From the NCBI GenBank assembly GCA_013396915.1, contig VWZL01000824.1:71583-135582 (forward strand): 64,000 nucleotides of DNA, in the 5' to 3' direction. Below the pieces are notes generated by a model. It was not told where the DNA came from. It ran no database searches and saw only the letters and a program-made list of their open reading frames with translations. This document shows, piece after piece, positions 49,281 through 62,032 of the stretch. This stretch comes from Stercorarius parasiticus (taxonomy: Eukaryota; Chordata; Aves; Charadriiformes; Stercorariidae). Position 1 is the stretch's first letter; each line of letters starts with the position of its first letter. The position numbers and the translations under genes were made by a program.

Positions 49281-51854
49281 GTACATTTTCCACCACAGCC
49301 ATTTCCACTAATTTCCATGATTCTAAAGGCACAGCACAAAAAAAGTCATGGGCTGTGCTCTACCCACACCTGACACACTGCAGTCGCTGTTGTTTCCCAT
49401 TACCTTGAGGCTCAACCCTTTTCCTCTTGTTCTAGGGGAAAACGAAACATTATATGCTGGTTTCTTTCCATTCATCCACATTGTTCCTGGATGGAACCTG
49501 TCCTGTCATAGGCTAAAAAGGTCTAGGTGTTAGTCCCAAAAATGTCTTGTCGTGTCTCAAAGTACCAAGTGTTACTCAGGTCAACTTTCTGTCAGCATTT
49601 CTTCTGCAGATCTGTACCTAACACTGCGTTCCTGGAACAGGGTCACTTGATCCTCCAGACCTCTTCCAGGCCATCTCAGAGCCATGTATCTGATTACAAT
49701 CTCATTCTGTAATGCCGCCCCCTCTGTTCCTCTGAGTGATGATACCAGCAGCTACAGAGAAAGACAAGAGTCTCTTCCAAGTGCTAGGTATGATAATGGG
49801 ACCGGCTGTTGCTGCTCATCTTCTAAATCTTTAGCTTAAACAGTGTTTAGGAGGATTTCCTTCCACTGTTTTTTACTGGAGTTGTCAACAAAGGCCAATG
49901 AAGGAACAGTTTGCCCCCTTAATCCTATGACTAGGCAAAATTCTTGGGATGCCACCTTGTCTTCCCTGATGGTGAGGGTATACTTAAAGGACTGATGAGC
50001 TCAGGAGCTCTAGGTTAACTTCCCACCGCTGTCCTAGGCACTGCCTAGGCTCTTCATCTGATGTCAGGCAAGCTTCTTAAAGGAGCTACCTCTCAGCTAC
50101 TTATCTAAAAATGAGGATAATGTTATTTCTCTGATTATATTTTTTTGGGAGCAATCTCTGTTACCTACACATATTTATGGAGCCTACCACATGGGACTGT
50201 GCTTTTTTGGCAAGCTACAGTCCATATCCAAAAAGTGGGAATTTAGAGGCTTATTTAAAGGTTAGACATGTGCAATATTTGTGGCTTAAGCTACCTATCC
50301 CTGTGTACCTAAGTACAATCTGGGTAGGTATTGTGTGCCCTTAATTCTTGCAGAGCAGGAGTTATCGCCACTGTTTTATATTATGGGTGTAGTACACTAT
50401 AGATGATGAGAAGATGAAAGGATTAAGTGGCTTGATCAAAGTCACCCAGGAAGTGTGTGGAAAATGTGACTGTTTCTTCCAAGGTGGAGTCAAGCATCTT
50501 ATCATGTAGTCCATCCTTTCTCTCTGTGCACCTCTGACATATGAGCAATAACAATGAACACAAAAAGACTTAACACTTTGGATAAGTAGCCTTTATACGT
50601 TATTGGTTTGTGTATGGATACAGGGGACCTGAAAAGCTGCAAGTATCATAATTTGCACCGATCTCATTTTCTATAGATATTGTAACAAGATGTTCTTTTT
50701 ATATTTGTTGCCTAGGGTTTGCATGTGCAAGTGTTTATAATGCCAAAACGAGATGCTGAAAGCTCAGAGAATGGCAAGATAATTACAATAAAATGGACAG
50801 TAAAATGAAGTGAGTTGACATGGTTGCTGCTGTTTTTCATCCAAGGAAAACAATTCCATATAAATTTTACTGCATGAACATAAACAATCAGCATCAGGCT
50901 CATCTCTCCTTGCATGAAAGGTTTAACTACATGCGTGGGTGCTTATACGTGTGTACACTCATTTTTCAAAATGATTGCTTATCTAGTTCAACCCCAGCAT
51001 ATGCAAATCAGAATCTCTTTCCGTCATCAGACATTTGCAATAGAAGTGTCAGGAAGAGGCAGCGTGTCCTCACTGTTCATCACTACGGCACAGTAACAAA
51101 CACGACGGCGGGCAGAGCTCTATAGCTGCCGCCATGTCTACAGGTTGTACTGTAAGATCATGTTGGTCCTCTCTGCCTCCGAAGCTCCAGATCCCTGTGA
51201 CCTGTGCTTTGCCCCTTCCTTTGGGGGCTCTGAGGAAAACTGGACTATCAGCATTTCCCTCAAGGTAATCAAAAGATCTGTACTTCACCTCAAGACCCTG
51301 AGTACAGTTGAATCTCAATGCTTCAGCTGGCAACCTGCAACCACCAGTCAGGAGTTTTACCTCGATGCACAACGCTGAATGTCTTTTCATGACTTCCTCA
51401 GGAGCACCAGAAATGGACTACACCTGGAGACAGTCAAGGATGGTCCAGTGTGTGAGAGGGTACAGAAAATCCTCCTTTGGTGGTTTTCTTATAAGCCTTG
51501 CTCATATGCCCAAGTTGAAGTGATTGTCATCATTTGTGGTTGTGGAGAAATTTCCCCTTGGGTGAGACAGAACAGGATCCATAATGATTTTAATTTTCCT
51601 CTGTTGCAGAAACACAGTTCACCTGCTTGGATTGGCTGTGTTTATCTCATCAGTTCACTGCCAGTGCAGAGGGCTTGGCATTCAGTCTCTCCTGCCCTTT
51701 CCTGGGACATAGAGAGTAATCAAGGCCTCACCGGAGCCTCTCAGCAGTGCTAACTTGCTCTCCAGGTCATCAGACTGAGGGGATTATAGAGCTTCTGTTT
51801 TCAGAGATGAAATAAATACAGCCAACTCTGGGAATCCTAGACCATTAAAGCGTG

Positions 51855-52740
51855 GGTTGTAACCGACCTCTGGAGGTCTCTCGTCCAAATCCCTGCTTGG
51901 AGCAGGACTATTCCCCACACTAGATTAGGTACCTGTGACTCTATCTCACCATGTCTTGGAAAAAAACAAGCATGGAGAACCCACCATCTCTCTGCACTGC
52001 CCTCCTAATAACGAAATTTTCCAGAAGTCCAGTCTGAACCTCTCGAGCTGCAGCTTGTGGCTGTTGCCCTTCACTGTATCATCTACTACTGGCAAAGAAG
52101 TTGTCTCCATCATTTATGTGAGTCTGCTTCATGGATCTGTAGGTTGCTCTTTGATTGCCTCTTATCCTTTTTTTTGCCAGACTCAACGAGCCCAACTCTC
52201 TCAGCTTCTTCGTGTAGGTGACGTGCGTTAGGCCTCTAACCACCTTGGGAACTCTCTGCTGGACCCTCCTCAGTTCCACCCCTTCCTTTTTGAACTTGGG
52301 AGGGGTCAGAAAGTTGGATACAACATTCCAAGTGTGCCCTCACAGCTGTCGAGTCTACAGGGACACTGATGTCCCTTGATCTGCTGACCATACTTCTCCT
52401 AATGTAGGCCACTATGTGTAACCCCAGCTTATATCAGCCAGTCAGCTCCCAGCCTGTGCTGACACATGGGTTTATTCCACCCCAGATGCAGGACTCATGC
52501 TTTTCATTGCTGAATTGCAGGATGCACCCGCTGGACTAATCCTCAAGTTTCTCCAGATGCCTCTGAATCAAAGTTCCACCTGATTTAGTACCACCCGCAA
52601 GTTTGCTGAGAGCATATTTTGTCACATTATCCAGGTTGTCCATGAAGACACTGAACATTGTTGGCCCCAGGTTCAACTCTTGCGGTACTTATTACCAGCT
52701 GCTGACCAGATGTCAAGTCACTGATGTAGCCTTAGCTTGC
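51855..52740 (-). mobile_element. CR1 LINE ORF2/3' remnant, about 0.9 kb
   Basis: Read on the plus strand it follows the reverse-complement order of CR1: gagaacccaccatctctctg, ccaactctctcagcttcttc, ctgctggaccctcctcag, a ccactatgtg stretch, and tgaagacactgaacattgtt. This is the longest CR1 remnant here and is diverged and broken by stops. Confidence 0.78.
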
Positions 52741-52804
52741 TATGTATAGGTACTCATCTCTGAGAGATTCAGATGAGTGGAAGGCAATGGCAAACCCTTA
52801 TTTT

Positions 52805-53028
52805 AGAATCATAGAATCTGTTAGGCTGGAAGGGACCTTTAAAGGTCACCTAGTCCAACCCCCCTGCAGTAAGCAGGGACATCTTCAACTAGATCAGATT
52901 GCTCAGAGCCTCATCAAGCCTGGCCTTGAATGTCTCCAGGGATGGGGCCTCCACCACCTCTCTGGGCAACCTGTTCCAGTGTCTCACCACCCTCGTTGTA
53001 AAGAACTTCTTCCTAATGTCTATAACGT
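52805..53028 (-). mobile_element. CR1 LINE 3' fragment
   Basis: agaatcatagaatctgttag, then ggctggaagggacctttaaa, through ctctgggcaacctgttccag to aagaacttcttcctaatgtc. It is oriented like 51855-52740 and directly follows it, but carries its own 3' end, so it is a separate insertion. Confidence 0.9.
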
Positions 53029-54989
53029 TTTATACAGTTGGTGCTAGTATTAGAAACTTTGGATAGGCTGTGATAAATCTACCCGTCAGGATGACTCAGT
53101 CTGTCAGTTTACAGGGATCACTACCTTGCACTTTATCATTTATTGACTAGTTCGTTGAATATCATCAGGGTCTTTGTGTAGGTGACTCATTCCTCATGAA
53201 GGAATGATTTTTGCTAAAAAAGGATGCAGACCCAGGGTCATAAAATAAATGGCTGGTCTTAGGTTTGTGAACTAGCAGTGAGACTAACAGGTAGTGAAAT
53301 AGCCCATCTGTTTTTAGACTCGAGCTACCATGGCAGATTTGTCCTCAGAGGTGGTGAACCCTACGGCTTGAGTGTCTGGCAGATAAATGATCATCTTTTA
53401 CTTCTAAAGACTGGTCATTAATTCTTATTGTTTAATTTCATGGACTATGCCCTGGTTTTTATGCAGTGAGATGACAGGCAACAGGGGAGCTGAGAAAAGG
53501 GAAAATAAGAAGTAGACTGAAAGAGATTTCCTATATGTGCAAGTCTTGGCTTCTGTGTCTGAACTACCTATGTAAAATCCAGACACAGACAACACCTAAG
53601 CAGCAAAGACAGTTGCCCAGAAGTTCAGAAGTGCCAGAATAGAAGTTGTTTGTTCAGCGGCGATTCCATTCCTTTCTGTTTGTACGTTCTGGGCCTGTCT
53701 TTTAGTGTGTAATCTATTTTTTCCACAGCACATCTGTGTCATTAATGGACAAAGTAGAGCAACAGTTCAGTATTTTGCCTTTTCCCGTTGCTCAGTCTGT
53801 GGTTGCTGTACTTCATCGACAGGTCATGATTCCTCTGAAGGGACGGCTCCAGAATGAACACAAATTTTCAGCATTAGGTATGAGCTCTGGCACGAGGGGC
53901 ATCACCACAGCCCCATTGCTCCCAGCTGCTGAAATGGAGATTGAGAGCTGCCCCTGGGGATCTCTCAGAGTATTGGTCCTGCTGTCCTCCCTTTGCTGTG
54001 GCCTTACTCCGGGGCTCTGCAGGCTTATCTTTCCACTCACATCCCACCCTGGTTTAGAGGAGGCTAATGAGACTTGAGCCTTGCTGAGCTGTTGTGAAGC
54101 TTAGTTCATTCATGTTTGTAAATAAAAGGAAATCATCTTACTGAAGAGGAAGCAGGAGGGTCAAATGATGCTGATGATAGTCTTCTTTCTCCTTAGGCCA
54201 AGCAGCCCCTTTTACCTATAATGTATATTAAGCGTGTGGAGCCTGCAGAAAATCCGCAGGGTTCCATTCCAGCTGAAGGGCCGCTCCTGTAAGTGATACC
54301 AGCTGAGCCATCACCAGCCACATCCATCCAAGGGTGGATGCCAGTCCATCAGGGCCACACGGGCACCTTGCGGGCAGGAGACATGCCTCGTGCACAGCAA
54401 GAAAGTGGAGAGGAGGTTGGAATGTGAAGCATACGTCCAGGTGATGCTGCAGAATACCCCCAGGATCGGGATCCTCGACACCTGCGGAGAGGCAGAGAGC
54501 TGTGCCCCTTGGACTGAGCTGAAAAGTTTGGACCAGATCCTGCTGGGGGTTCGTATCAGGCTCCCCATGTACCCGGCACATCCCCTCGGTGCTGCCTGGA
54601 CTCCAAGCCACTGTGGGTCAAAAATGGCCCTTAAAATTTCCCCGCAGCCTTCACCAACTTCCCAATGGCTTGTCTCACCCAGTCTCCCCCAGCACCGAGC
54701 CTTCCTGCTCCTCCTGCCCCGAGGGCTGTGCTGCCAACCTGCCCAGCAACCCCCTCCCTGTTTTTCCACTCTCCTTTAGTTCACATTGTGCAAAAAATAC
54801 CATTCCTCAGATTTGCAATGCAAAAGACCCCCCAGGCAACACCAAAACACTTTTCTCAGGAGACCTGAAGTTGGGCCAAGGGCAGGGAATACCCACGGCA
54901 CAGGTGAGGCTGACAGGGAGGGAGGTGGGCAGGGTGGGCATTGCACAGCTCTTGTGGTTTGAAGAACCCACAACAATTTATTGTCCTTT

Positions 54990-55560
54990 AGACTATTATG
55001 CTATCACCCCTCCCCATCCAGGAAGAGGAAACGGGGAAAAACAAGGAAACTCGAGGGTTGAAATATAAACAGATTTAATAGAGTCAGACTAAATAATTAA
55101 CATTAATGATACTAAAGAACAAATACTGGTCCCAATACCAATATAAAATATACAAGGATTACACTCAGCCCATTCTATCGGTAGGAAGCTGATAGCAGGG
55201 GACAGCCAATGTGGGACACTGCGGCTTTGGGAGGAGGGAAGGGCTCAGGGCTCCGGCACAGGGGCAAGGAGTTCTCAGGATCACAACCATCACAGAAGAG
55301 AGAAACTCCTCAGCAAACTTTCTAATTTATATTGAATGTGACCATCATGGTATGAAATAATCCTGTTGGCCAGCCGGGGTCAAGTGCCCGGGTCTCGCTG
55401 CTCCTCGTCCCCACACCCGGTGAGCTCGAAAACACTGAGACCTTCAATCCCGGATCCCATAGCTGGCTATAAAGTAAATATTTTCACAATATTACAAGAC
55501 CAGAGTCTTGTAAAAATGCAGTTTTCCCAAGTGTGTAGACGAGACCTGACTGAAAAGTAA
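54990..55560. mobile_element. Possible endogenous-retrovirus LTR-like fragment
   Basis: The stretch (aacagatttaatagagtcag, then AT-rich DNA, then ctgttggccagccggggtca and a GC-rich part, then aatattttcacaatattaca) has the layout of avian ERV LTRs as I remember them. No flanking target duplication or internal retroviral frame was identified. Orientation and limits are uncertain. Confidence 0.3.
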
Positions 55561-56799
55561 AATTACCAAAAGACAAATTAATCCTGCGCTGTTTAAACCA
55601 GGACAAGGCTGAAACCTCGGCTCAGACCTCGGCTCCGTTAGCTCAGACGGGCGGGTGTGCGTGTCCCCCGTGCTGTTGTCCCCAAGGCCGGGGTGAGGTT
55701 CCCACTGCCCACAGGCAGCTGATGGAGCCGAGGGCCTCCGTCCGGCAGCTCCAGGCCCTGGAGATGGTTTTGCAGAGGAGATGGATGCCGGCAGATGGCG
55801 GTGGCAGCCACCTGATGAAGAGCTCGGTAGCATCAGCCTCTCCTTTGGGCAAGCAGGACAAAGAGCAAAGCTGCAGAAGAGGCGGAGGAAGGGATTAGCT
55901 CTCAGAAAGGGATTAGCTCCAACGCCAAGGGAGTTGTTTCATGGTGCAGCCCGCTCTCTGGTACCACAGTGTGGGTCGATTCACTGAAACAGCAGAAAAG
56001 CTCATTTTGGGGGCAGGTGAATGAGATCAATCAGCTTTGCTCATTGTCAGCCAAATGCCACCTCTGCTGCAAGGGAGAGGGGGAGATCCTGTGGCTGGGA
56101 GCGAGATGGGGAGAGGGAACAAGAACAAGTCCTGCCCTCCTCAGGAGTGGCCTCCCGGTCCCTGCACCCTGTGGCCATACCCCAGGCACCTGCCATCAAG
56201 CACCCACCAGAGCCACCTGGTGAACAACATCAGGGGGACTTCTCTTGGACTGCAACTATTGCCCCGCAGGAACCTCACCCTGCCCCGGGACAGGGGATTC
56301 TCCTCAGGGCCATTGCTTTTCTGCTTAAAGCAGTAGCGGCTAGAAAAGAAGACAGCTTGTTAGTCTTAAATCAGCACGAGTCCTTATGAAGTCAGGCAAA
56401 TTCATGAAAACTGAATTATTCATGGCTGTATTCAAAACATAACCATTCCCCTGCCATGTTGGAAATCTAGATGAAATGCTTTCCTGCTGGAGCTGGATAC
56501 CCTCAGAGGTACTTTTGTAGCGCACTTAAAAAACCCGTCTCTTTGTCTTGTCTTGGGATCAAAAGCTGTTTGGGAGGCAGGAGCCACCTCCCGGAGCGTG
56601 CAGGACCCTGCCCAGTCGAGCTCAGGGCTTGCTGCAAACCCACAGGGTAAAACTCAAGAGTCAAGTTGTGCAACCGAGCACAAAGTGAATCTGACGTTTT
56701 AATTTCACGGTCCACAGTGAATGTTTGCAGGTAAACACATGGGATAACGGCTAAGGGTCAATTAGATGTAAATTTTCCATAGCTTGGTGCTCCAGTGGA

Positions 56800-57255
56800 A
56801 TCAGAGAATCATTTAGGTTGGAAAAGACCTTTAAGATCATTGAGTCCAACCATAAACCTGACACTACCAAGTCCACCACTAAACCATGTCCCTCAGCACC
56901 ACATCTACCCATCTTTTAAATACGTCCAGGGATGGTGACTCAACCACTCCCCTGGGCAGCCTGTTCCAATGCTTGACAACCCTTTTGGTGAAGAAATTTT
57001 TCCTGATATCCACCCTAAACCTCCTCTGGTGCACCTTGAGGCTGTCTTCTCTTGTCCTATCGCCTGTTACTTGGGAGAAGAGACCGACCCCTACTTCTCT
57101 ACAGCCTCCTTTCAGGCAGTTGTAGAGAGCGAGAAGGTCTCCCCTTCAGCCTCCTTTCCTCCAGGCTGAACACCCCCAGCTCCCTCAGCCGCTCCTCATA
57201 AGACTTGTTCTCCAGACCCCTCACAAGCTCCGTTGCTCTTCTTTGTACAGCACCT
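56800..57255 (-). mobile_element. CR1 LINE ORF2/3' fragment
   Basis: gaatcagagaatcatttagg, then ggaaaagacctttaagatca; later cctgttccaatgcttgacaa and a ctccaggctgaacaccccca segment. About 450 bp of the minus-strand CR1 3' part. Confidence 0.9.
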
Positions 57256-57344
57256 CAATAAACAGAAAAGTGGCATTTATTTATGATGGGTTGGTCCATA
57301 AGACAGAGAAGCTGTAGCTGTGAATTAGGACCTGCATTTGAGAA

Positions 57345-57400
57345 TAGACTATTTCAGTTGGAAGAGACCTACAACAATCATCTAGCCCAAATTTCTATTG
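57345..57400 (-). mobile_element. CR1 LINE 3'-end fragment, short
   Basis: agaatagactatttcagttg, gaagagacctacaacaatca, tctagcccaa: a CR1 3' end of the 14354-type subfamily, truncated to under 60 bp. Confidence 0.7.
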
Positions 57401-59959
57401 CCATTCTATTTTGCTAAGTGCTGTACATATGCAGAAATCCCCTCAAAAATGAGTCCTTTTGCCAGAGACCATCTGTGGATAACTGCAGAACCATGCAGAA
57501 GAAGAAACACGGTTGTGTTTTCAGTGGATGCAGTTTATGTCCTGGAGCCCTGATTCCTGCACAATTCAATGCACTTTGGACAATGCATGCAAAGCGTGAC
57601 CCACGGGAATGCTTTGTGGGACAGCGTTCCCTCCAGGACCATTTCCTTAGAAGAGGTGGGACTGGCAAATGCATGCAGTTTTCCCTTTCCAGCATTCCCT
57701 TGGGTAAGACAGTGGGGGAGTGCACTCCTCCTGGGGAAGAAGAAAAACATTTACCATTCTACCAGTTCACCTTGTCCACAAGGACGTATTCCCCTCCGTT
57801 GTCTCTCCAGTGGGGAATACCTGGATCTGCGCCTGTGACATGTCAGTGGCCACAGAGATGTCTTGTATTGGTTCAGCTTCAAGCAGAAATGGAGATATGT
57901 AACCCATATAATAAAGCTTGCAAAGCAAAGAATACGTGTAAAAACAATATACCTGCTTTCTTTTGTAAGAGGACAAAGAAAAGAAAGAGCAGAAAAGGCA
58001 AAAACTTTGGCTGTCTGCTCTGAAAATGTCCCAGGCCGATGTAGTGAGACAGCCATGGAAGGCATTAGCTATAGCTAATTAATTCCCTAAAAGCACTTTG
58101 AATATTAGCAGGTTAATTCAACCTGGTAACGATGCTGTTTCTTTAATACCACTCTGAGCAGCAAATTCTCCAGGGTTACGATGCCTTATCTGGCTTTTCC
58201 CAAGCCCCTGCCCTAGGGCCGCCGTTGCCCCCTGGGACACTGAGCATCCTTTCCGCAGGAAGAGCCGCGCCGTGCAGGACACTATCCCAGCATTTTGTGT
58301 GGGTGGCTTTGGCTTAGACTTGGGCTTTGTCCCGGAGTTTGTTAAAAAACAAGGGGATTTTGCCTGGTGGTGAATGCATGGCCCAAAGAAACCGTCAGGA
58401 GAAGGAAGAAAGGACAGAACAGGATGGGGAATCTGGATGGCTTTTTGGAGTCATTGGGAGAGAAAGACCAAAAGATAGATGAGCCAGAAGTTTGTCAGAG
58501 CAGGGACAACTCTGCAGCCTACAATCGGCTGGGGAGGGCTCAGTTTTGGAGCTACTGAATAGATGGAGAAAAAGGATTTGGGGGAGAGGAGAGGAAGGGG
58601 GGAAGCTGAACTCACTGTACAAAACATGTATTCTGCATCTTCATACTATGAACCAATGAAAACAGAAGCATTTTCTCACCTAGCATCGTGGTATGCAGTA
58701 TGATTGCTTACACACTTGGCTAGCAGTAGCTAGAGATGGTACTTGAGATCGGAGCCCCTCTGTGAAGTCCCTGCTACAGGCACCATGTTGAGAGTTGTTC
58801 CCCAAATTGCCTGCAGTCCCCAAAGCGATGAGACAGGGAGCAGGCTGTCCTGAACTGGTGCTGGAATGGTCTGCTGGGTCAGGGGTGGAAATCTCACTTC
58901 TTCTCTCTGCCATGACACTGAAGAGGTCCCCTGGGGAGGTCCAGGTGGACCTCCTGGCCCCTGCTCTTCCACCTCCCCATAGCCCTGTTTTTTGCTCCCA
59001 GGGCGGATGGTGGAGGCTGATGGAGAGCAGTGCTGAGCGTGGGGTGTGCTTAGGTGACCTGAGCCGCCCTGTCACTTCTCAGCGGGAGGATGCCCCTGTC
59101 CTTTGAGTGTTCCCTACGCATCTGCCGAGCCACACAGAGCCCTGCCCCTGGCACTGGAATGGGCCCGGTGGAGGCTCAGGTGTTGTTTCTCCGCTGAGCA
59201 GCAGGAATGCTGCACGTCCCTTGGGTTCCTGCAGAAGCTGACCTGAAGGTTTGTGTTGTCCTCTCTGCCACCCAGTCTGGTTCCCCCCGCACAGCCACAT
59301 GCTGTGTTATCCCTGGCTGGGGAGGTGTCGGGGAGGAACAGGCACAACCATCAGTAACGCAAGAAAATCAGACTTCATATAAAAGCAAAATGGCATCATT
59401 TTGATCATAAAGCCTTAAAACCACCCCTCCTTTGCAGCAGTGCCATGCTGGGGGCAGACGTGGCCAAACTGCCCCTCACTTACTGCTGAGCTTCTCCTGA
59501 AGGCCAGTGCAGTTCCCTCCGAGGGACACACAGGACTCTCTGAACTTCTTCCTCCAAGTGAGTTTCAGCCCCTGGTCCTGTCCCAGACTTTAGTCTATGA
59601 AAACACAGCCAGGTCCAGCTCCCTGGCTCTCACGGGCTGGGTGGGTTGGGGGGAGCTTTGTAACAGTCTGATGCGTTGCCGGAGACGGTGGAGAGCAAAT
59701 GGGATCCAGATGTGTCCTCCAGTATGAGCCTTTTCTTTCGGAAAGAATTTTCCCAGATCTTTCCCCAGATTTTGCTGTCGGGGTTTCTCTCATGACATAC
59801 GGCTGCCTGGCTTCCCTCCAGCTCCTGGCCTTCAGCATCATCTTCTCAGGGGGAGAAGGCATGGCCAAAATACTGCCTGCTGCCCTCCACCACTGCTGCC
59901 TGTCCATCCCCCATGCCCAGGGAGTGGAGGGTTGAGCCTCTCAGGAACTCTGAGCCAGC

Positions 59960-60588
59960 CCCTCACCCCGCTTCAGAAAGCCATCCACATCCTGGGCTGC
60001 ATGAAAAGTAGTGTGGCCAGCAGGTCAAGGGAGGTGATTTGGCCCCTCTGCTCCACTCTGGTGAGACCCCACCTGGAGTACTGTGTCCAGCTCTGGAGCC
60101 CTCAGCACAGGAAAGACATGGACCTGTTGGAGTGGGTCCAGAGGAGGGCCACAAAAATGATGAGAAGGCTGGAGCACCTCTGCTATGAGGACAGGCTGAG
60201 AGAGCTGGGGTTGTTCAGCCGGGAGAAGAGAAGGCTCTGGGGAAACCTTATAGTGGCCTTCCAGTACCTAAAGGGGCCTACAGGAAGGATGGGGAGGGAC
60301 TCTTTATCAGGGAGTGTAATGATAGGACAAGGGGTAATGGTTTGAAACTGAAAGAGGGTAGATTTAGATTAGATATTAGGAAGAAATTTTTCACTCTGAG
60401 GGTGGTGAAACACTGGAACAAGTTGCCCAGGGAAGCTGTGGATGCCCCATCCCTGGAAGTGTTCAAGGCCAGGCTGGATGAGGCTTTGAGCAGCCCGGTC
60501 TAGTGGGAGGTGTCCCTGCCCATGGCAGGGGGGTTGGAACTGGGTGATCTTTAAGGTCCCTTCCAACCCGAACCATTCTATGATTCTT
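59960..60588 (+). mobile_element. CR1 LINE 3' fragment with ORF2 C-terminal remnant
   Basis: A well-preserved, about 630-bp CR1 copy. Its open frame to 60345 encodes the C-terminal reverse-transcriptase remnant (...[18 protein letters not shown], then [19 protein letters not shown]). It ends ccattctatgattctt. It is 5'-truncated and not autonomous. Confidence 0.95.
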
Positions 60589-61829
60589 CCTTGGGAGACC
60601 CCAGCACACAGCCTGCCTGTCATGAAGACAACAGGACACTCAAATCCTGCTGTATTGACCTGAAATGGTGCTTCAAAGCACACAGAGAGTGGAGCCAAGA
60701 ATGGAGCCCAGGCTCCTTACAGCCTCTCTGCCCTGCGCCAGAAACGATGATGAAACATTTATTGATTGCAATGAAGTATTGCTGCACTGAGAGAGCTAAG
60801 CCAGGAATCCACGTGGCTCAGCCTTTCAAATCCTTCGCCTCAATATTTTTCCAACTATCAAAATGTATTTTTTTTCCTCCCAGGCAGACATTTGGCAGCA
60901 GAGTTAAGTGAACCCTAAGGGCTGTTATAACTTACCCCCATCTTTGGGAGCCCAGTGATGCATGAGAAAGAGCTCTGTATTTGCAGACTCCTGAAAGCGC
61001 ATGCGAGTACTGCATCCTGCTTTTCCGTTGAGACTTCCAGGCATCTTCCAGCAGGATCACTGGGTGGCCTGCAGGCAACCCAATATCAGCGCTGTGTCAT
61101 CTTGTCTGTTTATTTGGTGAATTCAGATTTTCATATATTAGTGCGATAGAGAAATTCAGCAGATAATTCACTTGAGGGGAAAAAAAAATATGCCTGGGAC
61201 TGTGATGTTAAGGAATTTAAATCAAGCTCTCTTTCAATAAATGCAACCCATTAAAACCCTCTTGATTGTCTACTTGAATATTTCAATTTAAAATGCTACT
61301 TAGAAAGAGTAAATAAAATATGCTTCAGTTCTGCAAATTAAATTTATCCTCAGTTAAAGTCCATTGAGAGATACCCCTAGGGTGAATTTGCCCGACATCT
61401 CATTTCTGCCCTGGGGTGTTTTCATAGCAGTCTGAGTCATCCACAGCTCCCAAGCTGAATTAATTTCTGAATCTCATAGTTGATATCCCACAGACAAAGC
61501 CACGTCTGTGATTCAGAAAAGCGCTGATTAACACCGGGCGGGAGGAAGCCAGGCGCTGCAGTTCGCTCCTGCCCATTTCCCCCCAAGCTCCCTGGCTGTC
61601 TGCAGGCCCTGCGCCATGCCGGCTGGCGCTGGGGGAAGGCAGAGACCCGGCAGACGGGATGGGGAAGCCGCATGCGTTGGCGTGAGGGTCCTTTCTCCAT
61701 CCCAGCAGCCATCAGCAGCTGCTCTCAAGCACATCTCCAGCGCCAGCAGCCAGGATTCCTGCCATGACTTTGCCCACTGTAAGCCTGGCCAGAGCTCCTT
61801 TGCTCATGCTAGAGCATGTCACCAGCTTC

Positions 61830-62032
61830 ATAGAGTCATAGAATCACAGAATGGTTTGGGTTGGAAGGGACCTTAAAGATCATGTTGTTCCAACCCCCTG
61901 CCATGGGCAGGGACACCTCCCACTAGACCAGGCTGCTCAAAGCCCCATCCAGCCTGGCCTTGAACACTTCAAGGGATGGACCGTCCAAAACCTCCCTGGG
62001 CAACCTGTTCCAGTGCCTCACCTCTCTGGGGT
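61830..62032 (-). mobile_element. CR1 LINE 3' fragment
   Basis: tcatagagtcatagaatcac, agaatggtttgggttggaag, through ccagcctggccttgaacact to cctgttccagtgcctcacc. Well preserved and 5'-truncated. Confidence 0.93.

Noticed and set aside
57418..58023. 201-codon open frame starting MLYICRNPLK
   Set aside because: It has no recognisable domain, overlaps frames on the other strand, and its Lys-rich end reads like AT-rich intergenic sequence.
59932..60345. 137-codon open frame as a gene
   Set aside because: It is the C-terminal reverse-transcriptase remnant of a CR1 copy.
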